From: Lingula anatina
Lineage: Eukaryota; Brachiopoda; Lingulata; Lingulida; Lingulidae
Assembly (NCBI RefSeq): GCF_001039355.2
Contig: NW_019773681.1
Location: 89,576-153,575 of the forward strand
DNA: 64,000 nucleotides
Direction: 5' to 3'
In this document: piece after piece, positions 22,395 to 34,638 of the stretch
Layout of the letters: every line of letters begins with the position of its first letter
Numbering within the stretch: the first letter of the stretch is position 1
The notes under the pieces: model-generated
What the model saw: only the letters and a program-made list of their open reading frames with translations
What the model was told of the DNA's origin: nothing
The model's database searches: none
Program-made: the position numbers and the translations under genes

Positions 22395-23000
22395 ACAGCA
22401 TATTAAATACTGACATTATTGTAATATACTTATGACATACATAACTCATCGGTAACCGCCATGTTTTAAACAGGTACAAATGTACGAAAAAAGTGAAGTA
22501 ACATTTGGGTCATTCAGATAATTTTGAAACTAAACATAAGCCGGGTACTCAACCCCTTCATCCTAGTCTAATCCATGAGACCTACTTCTTATACATAGTG
22601 ATTCCGTGAATCACAACACAGTTGGCTATGCTCCGTTATTGCATCTCTGCACTGCAGGAGAAGAATGACTAAATTAAGTTTTCTTTGGAAAAGGGAGCGT
22701 GTGCCTCCCTCTCCACTACTCTAGGTCCATAATTATCACTAAATGGTACTGCAACGTTAGAGTACTGAGGCAGGTGGATGTGCAGACATATGTATGGTGC
22801 ACTGAGACAAGGAGTGGAGGTCAGTTGGAGAGGGGGGAGAGGGGATGACCCCAAAAGTGCATCGTGCATGTACACTAATGGGTGTGAGTACATGTATTAT
22901 GAGTACGGTCTCGTAGCGTCTTTCTACTTTGTTTGCTGTTTGTAGACGAATGCACCCCATCCGCGATCCCCTACAAATACCTGCTCCGGTCATAAAATAC
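22395..23000. repeat. Segmental duplication, left copy
   Basis: About 600 bases matching 24785-25365 in the same orientation and order. Shared segments include GACATTATTGTAATATA, CGGTAACCGCCATGTT, GGAAAAGGGAGCGTGTGCCT, a G-rich tract and the end CTGGTCATAAAATA. The right copy contains the start codon and 5' flank of the CBM14 gene, so this copy duplicates that promoter region without the rest of the gene. Confidence 0.75.
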
Positions 23001-23269
23001 CTTTATTTAAACAATATTAAACTGACAGATCTGACAGATTCGTTCTGACTTTGTGAGAAAAGTTAGTGTCCAGGTGAATTAAACCCGCAAACAAATGTCA
23101 AACACGTGACGAGTGGTACAGGTAGGACTACTGAACCATTGAACGACCATTACGTCTCTTAATGTTGAAATATAAAATTATATACATATGGGCTTGTTTA
23201 ATTATACCCAAGGCCCGGCATTCGTAAAAGCTAGAGACATCTATTTGAAGGTTATTGCTCTCTGCGTGG

Positions 23270-24801
23270 TTACTGTAAATCATTCGAATACATATGTTGT
23301 AACTCATAGACGTCTGATTTTTGTTTCTTCTCATGTTCTCTTGATTTTACCCCGGCTTTCCTGCCACCAGCAGAAGTATATGCATATGAATACTCGTCAC
23401 TAGATGGCGTCTCAGCAGAGCGAAGTTCTTGATAACCATTTCTGTCTTCATTTCTGTCTTCATGTATGTGCCCACCGATTTAGTACAGTATTAACATTAT
23501 AAAATGTATATATATGCATGAAAGAATTGAACACAGACAAACTCCTGTAGGTAAGACTAATAAAAAAACTCTTTTTTCTTTGAAAAACGATTCTTTACCT
23601 CTCAGTGCGTTTTATTCTCCGCCACAGAATCACAAGCAGTACACACTGTATGATGTTAAGTATTGCCAGCGCTACTAATGCCACGATACCAGCTACAACA
23701 CCAGGGGGGAGAGAATGCTCTGAGACTGACCCACTTCGGGGTGCTGTCGCTGAGGTTGGCTCCGTTGAGGTTGGCTCCGTTGAGGCAGCTGCAAGTAAAG
23801 TGAGTTTTATACCCGATACAATGAAAGACATGACTTTGGTACTGATAGGGAACTCTTTAGATAATTGAGTACAAATTCTTTCATTTTTCTTTAATATCCT
23901 CACTCGTTTTAAATAAATGTAGTTTTTTTATAATAAATATAGGTATATACATCACATGCATATTTTGTAGACGCCTCAGTGAATATCAAAGCATTTAATA
24001 TTTTTTAATCAAATTCTGTAAATCAAGTTTCCTTTTAACGCGTTTCTTCAATGGGAAAACAAACTAGTCAATTAATATTTTAAGCATAAATTTGTTTCTG
24101 AATTTCGTATCATTGTTTTAATAACTTACCAGCTGCAGTATCAGACATTAAACCATATGTTGTAATATCAGTGTAGGAAGTGGTAATGGGTTTGGGGGAA
24201 GTAGGAACAAGCCCAGTCGTTATTTCCATAGTACTGGTGGTTACAAATGATGTTAGGGTAGAAGTGTTTTGTGGACAATTGACTACTCTACAGTATTCCA
24301 CAGGAACACCACAGCCGCCAGGGGATCCACCGCTACAGTTAAAAAGTCTCCATTTGAGGTGTATGCACCGATAAAATTGTGTGCAATCTTCAGGATTTGG
24401 AGCATATGCAGCTTCTGTTGCACAGGTCTCGTGATAGAATCCACACGGCAAGGCCTCTTTTCATGAAAATAGATTTTAATTAAAATTAACGCAATAGTGA
24501 TACAGACACCGTAAAATGTATTAAGCTGGCTCCATCACATGTTGTTGTTTGTACTGTTAAGCAATATGCATCAAAAAGAAGAATGGCATATAAAACCTGC
24601 ACTGCACATTATGTACTAACAATGCAAGGTTATGCGATTTAAATATATCATACCAGACAGAGACAGCCATAGTGTACTATATTTACAGGTGCCCCACTAC
24701 ATTTAGTAGCATTTATATTCCATGTAATACTTACTACTACCTGGCGCCCAATGGATCACTATTAAACATATACAAAGAAGGCCGAGGTGATACACTGACA
24801 T
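23270..24801 (-). CDS. Type I membrane protein with one CBM14 (peritrophin-A) domain
   Basis: Four phase-compatible exons on the minus strand: 24741..24801, 24130..24456, 23599..23788, 23270..23399. They total 708 bases (235 residues plus TAA). Exon 1 is a signal peptide (MSVYHLGLLCICLIVIHWAP). Residues about 22-80 form a Cys-rich module with CATEAAYAPNPEDCTQFYRC and CSGG...YCRVVNC. Its C-x12-C-x5-C-x9-C spacing is that of CBM14 chitin-binding domains. A Thr/Ser-rich, probably O-glycosylated stalk follows, with a short TSTEP repeat at the start of exon 3, then a transmembrane helix (about 160-184) and a basic tail with several tyrosines (DEYSYAYTS, DVYELQHMYSND). It probably binds chitin or a related glycan at the cell surface, with a tail that could be phosphorylated; both points are inference. 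The ATG lies in the right copy of a segmental duplication. Confidence 0.75.
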
Positions 24802-25365
24802 TATTGTAATATATTTATGACAGACATGACACATATCGGTAACCGCCATGTTATCAACAGGTACAAATGTACAAAAACAAACAAGGAAGTGGATTCTAAG
24901 GTCAACCCGATAACGTTGAAACTAGATATAAGCTGGGTGCTCAACATCTTCGTCCCTGGTATTTTCTTCCTGTACACAGCGATCATGTGAATGACTGCAC
25001 CCAGGGCGCTGAGCTCCATTATTGCGTCTATGCACTGCAGGTGAAGAATTAAGTTTGCTTGTGGAAAAGGGAGCGTGTGCCTCCCTCTCCGCTTCTATAG
25101 ACCCATGAATAAAATATTTCAAAATGTTAATGCAACGTTAAAGTACTCGAGGCAGGTGGGTGTGTAGACATGTATGGTGCACTGAGACAAGGGGTGAGGG
25201 GGGGGGGGAGGGGGATGACCCCGAAATGTGCATCGTGCATGGGTGTGGGTATTATGAGCATGGTGCTATGCGTCTCATGGCGTCTTTTCACTCTGCTTGC
25301 TTTTTGCAAGCGAATGCACCCCTTCCGCGACCCTCTACAAAATGCCTGCTCTGGTCATAAAATAA
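24785..25365. repeat. Segmental duplication, right copy
   Basis: Matches 22395-23000. It spans the ATG and the putative promoter of the CBM14 membrane gene. Confidence 0.75.
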
Positions 25366-25928
25366 CTTTATTTAAAGAATATTAAAAAATAAATCTGCCA
25401 GTTTTTTTTTTTTTTTCAGGACCAGGCACAGTTGTGGTGCAGTCGTGACACCTCTGGCGGAGGGAGCTACTGACTGCATGTAAGCGGTGCAGTGGTTTGT
25501 TTACAAACAGAGGGGTGCACATGTTCAAGTAATGCTGGTAAGATAGTTTACTTGATGACAATATACTTTTGTGCCATTGAGAGTCATGTCAGTGTGTCTG
25601 CTGTCCATGGGGATGGGAAATGTTTCATTTATTTTGTTCATGCAGTTATGCAGGTATTCTTAGTATGGCCGTCAATGGGAATTATTTGGTGGTTTCTGCC
25701 CTCCACCACGACATCTGAGAGATATTTCATTGTTTAGAAAGCAACGTGTGCGCCGCAGATCACCAACAAGTTTCAGAATTGCACAGATCACAGTTTACGT
25801 AAAACTTACCTCGTTTTTTCCTGCGTTAATGTCAGGACAGTCACTGTCACCGCTAGGTGGTATAGCAGTCAGGAACCTCTTATAAATATCAGGCAGATCG
25901 CCCCCCCCCCCCCCCCACAATTCTACAT

Positions 25929-26160
25929 ACCCTCAGGTGTGCCTTTCTCTCCCCGTTCATATCGTTGAATTAACTTGGAGAACACGTGCCTGTACAAATC
26001 TTTTGTTCGCCAACAGCCGTGGGGAAATCCCTTTACACCCATCGATCTTTGTGATTGGACAGTCTTTGTTCAGCACAACGTAAGTAAATTGACTCTTGAC
26101 TGAGGGCAGAATTATTAAATGCAACACTATTTTTCTACTAGATCTCTTTTTTTTCACGAA
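25929..26160. repeat. Direct repeat flanking the TLR-like gene, left copy
   Basis: Shares CCTCAGGTGTGC, TGAATTAACTTGGAGAACAC (diverged), TCTTTTGTTCGCCAAC, GTGGGGAAATCCCTTT, TTTGTGATTGG and ATTGACTCTTGA with 30628-30905, in the same orientation. Both copies are preceded by a poly-C tract. Confidence 0.7.
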
Positions 26161-26379
26161 TGAATGTTCGTTTTATTTCTCATCAAATACGAAATACAGT
26201 AAAATAATAAAAAATATCATATACTCAATTTCACACAGACAAACAACAAACTATTAATACACAAAAATATATACAGTGCTTCATGCGAGCCTTGTATTAC
26301 GTCTTCGCATAACTGACTTAATTCAAAAGATTTTATACATTGTTACCACTTTCAACAATAATGTCGAAAGGTGATATTG

Positions 26380-26990
26380 TTAAACTGGGACCTTCTGTTG
26401 TATCCACTGTTTCACTTCTATCCACAATTGCTTACCTATTTCACCATCAATAAAAAGGTGTTTGACTCTTTCTAAAATTGTCTTACAAAAGCTACAATGG
26501 GGGTTATTGACCATTTTGCATTTAAAAATTAAGCTCTTTGTACCGAAAATTCTATGCACTGCCCTGTAGGTGAGCTGTTTTATTCTCACTTCCTTATTAT
26601 TAACAAAATTGTAAGTTTATTTCCATAATATTCTAACACCCATTTCTTGTTTCCATAATGTTCATCATTTGGAGCTTTTTAGAGATCTTTGACAAATATA
26701 TAATATATACATTTCCGCATCATTTTAAGTTTTTATTAATCCCATGAATGTTTGGATTAGGCTTGGGATATAGCAGTGGTAACATTACATTTGCATTCAG
26801 ATAGTTAAGAACAGGCTGTGAAAGGAAATTGCCTCTCTCAGCCTGTAATATACAGTACATTGTAGTTGGAATATGTATCTTTCACTCATGTATAAGACGT
26901 TCTAATGTAACAATCTCCACTTCACAATCAAATAATTCTTGAATAATATGAACTCTTATTTTATAATAGGTAGGCTTGTTATCTATTAAG
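26380..26990 (-). mobile_element. LINE retrotransposon remnant with zf-RVT-like motif
   Basis: The minus-strand frame 26380-26589 reads IFGTKSLIFKCKMVNNPHC, then CSFCK, VKHLFIDG and KQLWIEVKQWI. This is the C-x2-C-x-n-H-L-F pattern found downstream of reverse transcriptase in many LINEs (zf-RVT). Upstream sequence to about 26990 gives broken reading frames with stops. The copy is short and decayed. Confidence 0.5.
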
Positions 26991-27159
26991 AGAATAATTA
27001 TCCCAGAAAAAAAAGAAAAACAAAAACAATCCAGTATATATATATAATATAGTACAGAACCTTCAACACGATCACTTCTTCAACACGATTTCAGTCAAGT
27101 CATCTTCCTCGGGTTGCCCAATCACATTATTAACATCGAAGATGACGTCCGAGAGACAT

Positions 27160-29813
27160 TTAGTAATTATCGTTGTCATCTCCATGTGTTGCAGTAATGA
27201 AACCTCGCTTCCGAAAATGGCGGCGACGAAGTGAGACGTGGTATCTAGAAAATTAACGGAGAAAATATGAAGGTACTCAGGAATCATTACATTTATACTT
27301 AACCGAAATGTCGGACTAAACGGTTAAAACACTTTTATACCATACTGCTTATACACATATCAATGAGCTGTGTCCATTCTTGAAATTTAAGTTTCATTTG
27401 GATAACTTACACTATATTTTACCTCAATTATATACTTAAATATTCATTTTAACACTCTATTTTCATTGTACTTAGTATATCCTGCAAAGAGCGTAAAATA
27501 ATCCCTTACCGTTATTATTTAATATAATTTTTTGCGTAATGTTGTGCACATCTGCGACATATTTGATGAATATAAAATCAAACATTTTATGCACATTTAC
27601 CTGATATTCCGTCGGTAAATGAAAGCTACTACAAGGCCACATATCCAGGCCATCGCAGATATGACACCAAGAGATACTCCAAAAGAAAGCCACTGGTTTG
27701 AAGAAATGGTCGTCTGTGGAGAGTTGTCGCATTCCTTCTCAAGTCTACTCAGGCTACTCTCTAAGCTTGTTTTAGATCCATCCACGTAACAGGTGGAGTC
27801 GTTGGAGATTATTATTGTCATATTTGAATGGACAATCCAGTGGAGAAACCCTTTCCCGTCGCAAACGGTGCAGTCGAGTGGATTGTTGCTTACGTTCAAA
27901 GTAACATTGAAACTACTGGCATTCATCTCCCTAATGTAGTCCAATTCGGATGTCGAGAAGTCAGTCAGTTGGTTAGTGCTTATATCTATGTATTCTATGG
28001 AAAGTAAGTTTCCCATGGCGAAGGATAATATTGATATTCGATTGTCGCTGAGGTCCAGCCGTTTCAAGGAAGCAAGATAGCCAAAAAAGTCTTTTGGTAT
28101 TGTGCTGATTTTGTTCACTGATAAATCGAGGGTTTCTAAGTGTGGGAGTTGCATTGGATATAGACCACCTTCAGCAATCAAAGGACCTAAATTGTTATCT
28201 TTCATGTACAAGTATACCAGTGAGATGAAATTATTGAAAAAATATTTTGGAAGGAAGTAAATGCCGTTATGAGAAAAATCCAGAAACTCTAGTATATCTA
28301 GGCCATAAATTAGAGGACAAAAGTTTTGTAAATTCAAACTCAGGTTCACTAATCTGAGATATCTGAGCTTGTTTGGATAGAAGTAAACGGACCCTTTGAA
28401 AGTGTCACACAGTATGAAACGATTTACACCGGATGCCCACCAGCTTGTAGACCAAAATTCGATATTTTCAGGCAAAACAACTTTCAAAATTGGACCCTCA
28501 GAATTGAAGATTTGTACGGGACCTCGATGTGTTTTGTGCAATGGGTTTTCAAATTTGGCTGGTCCTAAAGGTAGCTCTGGACGGCCATACCAAAATGAAT
28601 GTGATGGAACATCTTGAACATTCACCAAAACGGTATGGTAGATATTGTGGTCCATCCTTACAAGAGTTAGATTTGAAAGTAATAATATTTTATGATATAT
28701 TGTATCCCAACCGCTTGGTCGTGTACCATTTTCTAAAATACGAAGAACGTCGTTACCAGACAAATCTAAGTATTCTAAATGAGTAAGAAAATCAAAATTT
28801 TGAATGTCAATGTTGATGATGTTATCACGAAGTAATTCTAGTGATTTAAGTGATGTGGATTTCAAACATCGAAAGGTGTTAGCGGACAGTTTCCAAAAAC
28901 TTTCTTCCAATTTCCAATTTCGCTTTGAGAATATACTGTTCATGCGAAGTGCTTCAATCGAGGTATTGTTTAGGTCACAGATAAATTTTTCAACCTCTCT
29001 GAATGAGACAAAGGATGCTTCCTCTATGTCCAGTGTTTTCAAATGTGGAAATGAAGACATTGTGCCATATTCTACGGCGTCAAGACCGCTGCTGATGAAA
29101 GCCAGTCGTTCAATAGGACAGTTTTTTAACGTGGCAAAAGAGTGTTTTCTTAGGTGTACCGGTACTTCAGATCCATGTCCATGAAACACAACTGTTTTAA
29201 GTGAGGTGAGATTACTGTAACCGGGACCAAACGCCAAATTACGCCATGGAAGACCCGGGAAAAACACCTGTTGCAATCGATGTAAGGGAGCTAAGGTTTG
29301 GTCTAAATAACCTTGTTGCACCTGCATGGTGACGCTCATTTTCCCAAATATTAGAACTCTCAGCTGTGTTAAATCGTGAAACAGCCTTACAGGGAATGTT
29401 GCATAATCGAAGTTAGTGAATAGTAGAAGTGGAGACAAATCCAAGTGTTCCAAGTTCCATAAACCTGCAAAGCTCTCCTCATGAAAGTGTGTTATGTTGT
29501 TTCCTCCGACATACAGTGCTTTCAGACCCTCCAGTTGGCTAAATGCGTGTGGTGGTATCTCAGACAGACCGGTATAGCGTAGATCCAGTACAGTTGTATT
29601 ACGTGGTATAGGTATATCCAGGGGCAGGGCACGGACTGGGCTGTAAGAGCAGTTGACAATTCCCTGTGACGAGGACGTAAAATCACAACGACACAGCTCC
29701 GGACACCTCTGAGCCTTGTATCCATCAATACTTAGAATGATATTTATCAAACACCACAGATACAGCCTTAAGTAACCGTTTCCTGACATCGTGGAAATTT
29801 CTTTTATCGTCAT
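27160..29813 (-). CDS. Toll-like-receptor-type LRR membrane protein lacking a TIR domain
   Basis: Exon 1 is 27601..29813 and exon 2 is 27160..27244, joined through CAG|GTAAAT and TTTCTAG acceptor in phase 2; about 765 residues. ATG 29813 is the first in frame; ATG 29789 directly precedes the signal peptide. After the signal comes an LRRNT cap (RCPELCRCDF), many LRRs (for example LPHLETLDLSVNKISTIP), a TLR-like LRRCT (NPLDCTVCDGKGFLHWI with two further Cys) and a transmembrane helix (WLSFGVSLGVISAMAWICGL). The tail (IYRRNIRYHVSLRRRHFRKR, then GFITATHGDDNDNY) resembles the basic juxtamembrane segment of TLRs but ends at TAA where the TIR domain should begin. No TIR-like frame is seen in 26-27.2 kb. 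It could be a decoy or co-receptor, or a truncated TLR; other splicing could change the tail. Confidence 0.75.
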
Positions 29814-30458
29814 TTTCGGCTTTCTGGACTCCCTACTTGCAAGTAGGGCTATTTTGTCAAACACAGAATTTTTACTAAACTGCTACTAATACTCTCCTCT
29901 TCAGAAAGCGTCGAATCACGGCGAAAAGCTTTTTACATGGCAATTTATACCCGAGAGTCTATGTTTGTTAACTAAATAAACCTTATACTTGTATTACCTC
30001 TGTATATATATATCATATTACTCTTCCGCTTTGGTTATGAAATCGGCCTTGATTGGTTTATACACGAGCAGTTCAGTAAATATAGTGCCTTCTCTTGGTT
30101 ACTTCCCCAATGTGTTTTTCTTCCTGCCTTTGTACAGAAACGGTTAACATTTATCATAAAAAAGTTCAAGGTCTGCACAGGCTTTAAAATAGCGTACAAC
30201 CTGTAGAATTAGACCTGTGTTTACCTTGTGCTTCTTTGTGTTCACAACCACAAGTTAGTACCCCGCGAGTATAAAGCACCACGGCTCTTTATTATTCTGC
30301 ATAATGGCACTTTTTGACATTGCTGAATACAGACCGTGTTAAAGTAAAGGAAAAATGTGTGAAATAAAATAGGGAGCCTCAACGGCGAATGCTTCAGAAC
30401 AGAGGGTGTGAGTGATGGCACCCACCTCAAGAGATTTTTGACAAAAGATCTCCGCGTC

Positions 30459-30481
30459 ACCCCCCCCCCCCCCCCCCCCCC
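30459..30481. repeat. Poly-C tract
   Basis: A run of about 22 C residues, paired with a similar run at 25897-25916 upstream of the other copy of the direct repeat. Confidence 0.85.
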
Positions 30482-30627
30482 ATGGGGCTATTTCTTTTCC
30501 TTCAGTCGGCGTCCATGCAGTAACATTAATGTGTGGTGTTTTGACTTTATTTTTGTGTCGTGGCATTCAAGAGGCGGCATTAGCAAAAAGTGAGAGATTG
30601 ACATCACAAATATATACAATTGTTACA

Positions 30628-30860
30628 AATCCTCAGGTGTGCTTTTTTCTCTACCTTTTCATGTTGTTGAATGAACTTGGAGTATACATCTTTTGTTCGC
30701 TAACGTCTGTGGGGAATTCCCTTTTCACCCATCGAACTTTGTGATTGGCCAGTCTTTGTAAAGTTAGTTGGCACAGCGTAAGAAAATTGACTCTTGAATG
30801 AGGGCAGAATTGTTTAGTGAAATATTACTTTTCTCTTTTTATTTTATTATTATTATTATT

Positions 30861-30891
<31 letters not shown>

Positions 30892-30905
30892 TTTTGCGAA
30901 TGAAT
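30628..30905. repeat. Direct repeat flanking the TLR-like gene, right copy
   Basis: Matches 25929-26160. The homology is interrupted by an (ATTT)n expansion at 30841-30896 and resumes with GCGAATGAATGTTC. Confidence 0.7.
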
Positions 30906-32098
30906 GTTCTATTTATTTTTCATCAGATAGGCCTACATTTTAGGTTTTGAGGAACTGCTAGCTAAAGAATTGCCAAGTTTCAAACACAAGTTTGCACAAG
31001 TAACTTCCATAAGATAATTAAGATAAGCTAAATATTTATTTAGCCAGTGAATATGTAAAATATACAATATCGAGAATAAATCGCCTTTAAAAGCGTCATT
31101 GTGTTATAATCTTTGCAGGGGTAAGAATAAGATAATGATTTTCATAATTATAATATTTACTTATGTTTTACTTATTTACTACTTTACTTACTTTGGAACA
31201 AATTATTTATCAAGCAGCTATGTTTGTCTCCTGTGAAAAGAAACTGGATGTATATACAGGTAAAAACCATAGAACCACTGTAGTCTTGCCATTTACTGCA
31301 TAGTTGTTACACGAAACTACACTGATTTAAATATTATACCAGACTATTCTGATTATTACAACAATGCACGACGCACGAACTACAAAACGCGTGTTTACCA
31401 TTTACTCACTTCACTTCCAACTCCTAGCATATGCGCCCATCAGTAAATAGAGAGTTGACAACGTTACGTGCAAACACTGCATCTCTTTCCTTTAGATTTT
31501 TTCCTTAAACACAAATTACAACTGCAATTCTTTTAATTATCTGCAACAATTACCTACTAAGACTTAAATCTTGAAACGCAAAAGGACCATATTCAGATTG
31601 CAGTCTTTTTTTCAGTCTTTGCAATTTCCATCTCAATGTCCCAATAAGCATTCCTCTCCACTGAACTTTAAATCTATCTACAAGAAATCTCAATAATAAT
31701 CTCTAACAGTCAACTTCTCAGTTAAACTGGTTTTAAAGCTTTAAATGAATGTCAGGCTATTTGCGGTCAACTTTCCTTATGTTTTCACTGAGTTAATTTA
31801 TAAACTTCTTTTTCTTTCCTTTTAAAACAATGCAAGATACTGGTAGATACTGGAAGAAATAGTGAAATCCTAGTAGATTGGACTATCTTATGTAGGGGTA
31901 CAAGAAAATAGTAATGCATATTCACAGCATACATAAACGATACACATACTGGCATATTATCATAAATATTAATAAATATGATAATTAATTAAATTAATAA
32001 ACTGAAGGAAAACGTACATGTGTGCTTTTTGTTCTTATATACGCCTTAGATCACGCAGTATATCTCTATCAAACTCTCAGTACATGAACTCCAGATTA

Positions 32099-34591
32099 CT
32101 ACCCTGTCTTCAATGTCTTCGCCCCGCTGATCCCACCACCGCCGCCATTTCGCGTCAACTTTCCGCCATCTTCTTTTTTCTCCTTCGGGAAGAACTCTCT
32201 CAAGGTGATCCTGTAGGCGATGTCCACGCCTATCCAGACTAGAAACACTTGGTTAGGGATGCAGAGGAAAGCACAGAGCAGGGAGACCCGGAGAGCGATG
32301 ACCTCGCTGAGATACTTGAGGAGGCCCAAAACTTGTGGTCCGAAACGGAAGACGAAGAAGGTGACTGCAAGAAGAATGAGGAAAACCTGTTAACAAACTC
32401 TGCCCTTTGTGGTAAATTTTTGCCATACATTTAGCAAAATAAACAAATAAATAGACGGTGACATAAATGGATAAATGAATATGTAAATAAATATACAGGT
32501 ATGCATATATAACTGAATATATTAAATATAAAGATGAACAAATCGTCCATACCAAAATTGTCGCTGGACACAGCGCAAGTGCACAAAATTGATATCTAGT
32601 GAAAAAGAAATCAATCTGTAGCCCTTGTAGAGTGAACTGCAGTTACCAAAACCGACAGAGGTGTATGATGGTGAAACTTAAATTCCAATGACCTCTGAAA
32701 CTCGGGTAATAGCGTTAGTCCAGCGTTATTATAACGTAACCATAACGTTTATTTAACAAAAACGTTATGTGTTTACTATGGACCAGTCCAATACGATAGC
32801 TGAAGCTAAACCACATTCAACTATTTTAAGTATAGTAAGATATAAAAAATGCCCAACGTACAGAAATAGAAATGATTCATCCCCTTATAGAGGCTGGACT
32901 TCTTGCTGTGGCCTAGCATGGTGACCAGCTTACGGCCGTGGAGGGCCACGTTGGACAGTTCGCACAGGTAGTTCCAGGCCCCGTAACCGCTACAGCCGCA
33001 TTCAAAGTACGCGTACGTCACGAAGAAGGTGATCTGAATAAGACGCACGGGGATGGTTGTGAATTTCTTTATTTCTTTATTTATTTATTCTTTGCGTGTG
33101 TGTTTGAAGGCGCGCGTGAATGTACACGCGCATTTTGAAACACACGTGTTACATGTTACATGCAAATACGTACATAAGCAAAGGCACACACATGCTGTTC
33201 ATTTACGTATTTTTAGATACATAATAATGATACCGTCACAAAGTGCAGATACATGGCTTTAAAAAAACAAACTCATACATACACGAATAGGCACGCAAGA
33301 ATGCTCATATGCAGCAACAGGTTTCCTATACAGACCACCGTATTGTGTAGATACATTGCCATAACACGCACACGCACACATAAATGCACACATTTACACA
33401 ATACAAACAAACAAGTACACACGCACATCGATTTCCAATACTCACGACGACATGGTGTAGAACCCGCGTACACACACACGCACGCACACACATCCACAAA
33501 CAGTCACGCACGCGCGCGCGCGCGCACACACACACCCACTATCTATACTCACCACCACGTGATGTAGATACATATCCCAGGAGCCTATATTCTCAGTGGC
33601 CAAATACATATCGAAGAAGTCGTACACAAAATAACCTGAAACATCCAGAAAATATATTTCAGCGATATTTCTATGCATATGCTGGTGTCCATTACTCTGA
33701 GTTGCAAAAGGTCACTGAAAAGCCTTGTATATTTTATCATCAGTTAGTGTGTCTTTCACCCCATTTCCATAGATTAGATCGACCTACTTTAGATCGACCT
33801 AACTCCCTGGGGGTTCACGCTAAACAGCCGGGCGGACACGAAAGTTAATTATCCCCTTACAGCTTGTAGTAGGCGGGACGGACATTTAAGTCGGATTATC
33901 TGAAAGTAATCTAGTGAGACTCCCCGCGGGGATAGATCGATCTAAAATCTATGGGAATAGAGCCTTTGATCGAACTGTTACTGAGGCGTGTGACCTCGTA
34001 AGTTCAGGGTGCTACTGCAAATGACAGATACAAACTGATTAATAAAAATATGGAGGCAAGTTTCCATCGAACCGCGTGGTGAATTTTATTTCACACATTC
34101 AGGTTACTCTAATTAAGACATGTACAGATTTCTCTTTTACTTCAAGGTGAAAATCCGAAGCATGTTTTGCATCAGTGGTTGGTGACAGTTCCAAGGTTTA
34201 TGTAATATCTTGCAAAGGCGTAAATGAAATTTTTTGCCGTGGGTCTAACATTTACGCCCGGTTAAATAATATTGTGGCAGAACTCGCGGTCCTTTTTACA
34301 CAAAAAGTATGTACATGTGAGTATTATATCATTCGACACTTATAGCCAAAGTGGTGATTTTTCAGTATCTGAATGTCTTATTGTAAAAAGACACGAACAT
34401 TTTTTGTTGATAAAAAGTGAGGCGATCTACTTGTCGGTAATTCAGAAATTTTGGTCGACTTGTGAATCTTACCCACCCACAGAGAAGCAGTGGACGTAGA
34501 AGGCCTCGGGACGGTCTTGCATAAATTCTGTCTCTGTGAGAACCCTGCAAATACGAAAACCAATATCCATATACATTATTTCACTTTAGAA

Positions 34592-34638
<47 letters not shown>

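Larger units (their letters stand above)
20648..23269. other. Intergenic region between copy D and the CBM14 membrane gene
   Basis: CCAAT-bearing promoter of copy D (near 20797 and 20839), a divergent third copy of the conserved ORF-like block (21117-21243), the 3' end of a dispersed repeat (21895-21975), an (ATT)n tract (22003-22050), a poly-C/(CA)n tract (22236-22266) and the left copy of a segmental duplication (about 22395-23000). No intact gene seen. Confidence 0.5.
24802..27159. other. Region between the CBM14 gene and the TLR-like gene
   Basis: Holds the right copy of the segmental duplication, a poly-C tract at about 25897-25916, the left copy of a ~230-bp direct repeat (25929-26160), and a decayed LINE (26380-26990). 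Scattered short reading frames here have no domain I recognise. Confidence 0.5.
29814..32098. other. Intergenic region upstream of the TLR-like gene
   Basis: AT-rich. Contains a poly-C tract (30459-30481), the right copy of the ~230-bp direct repeat (30628-30905) with an embedded (TTTA)n tract (30841-30896), and about 1.1 kb (30.95-32.05 kb) of AT-rich sequence in which I see no gene or repeat. Confidence 0.5.

Noticed and set aside
22192-22479. 95-codon minus-strand frame starting MYLFK...; possible second CBM14 gene
   Set aside because: It overlaps the duplicated promoter segment and then runs into (CA)n/poly-C; no signal peptide, CBM14 cysteines or splice partner follow.
26000-27160. Search for a TIR domain exon after the TLR-like gene
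   Set aside because: Looked for the usual box motifs in all minus-strand frames; only a LINE zf-RVT-like remnant and broken frames are present.
27072-27287. Minus-strand frame ending QPEEDDLTEIVLKK as an alternative TLR-like tail
   Set aside because: The first exon ends in phase 2, which selects the frame giving IRYHVSLRRRHFRKR. The alternative would need a phase 1 donor that I do not see.
28396-29184. Plus-strand reading frames of 73-126 codons
   Set aside because: Antisense shadows of the LRR exon, which has clear domain content on the minus strand.
33253-33567. His/Thr-rich reading frames on both strands
   Set aside because: Products of (CA)n/(CG)n repeats in a TLCD intron, with no conserved sequence.
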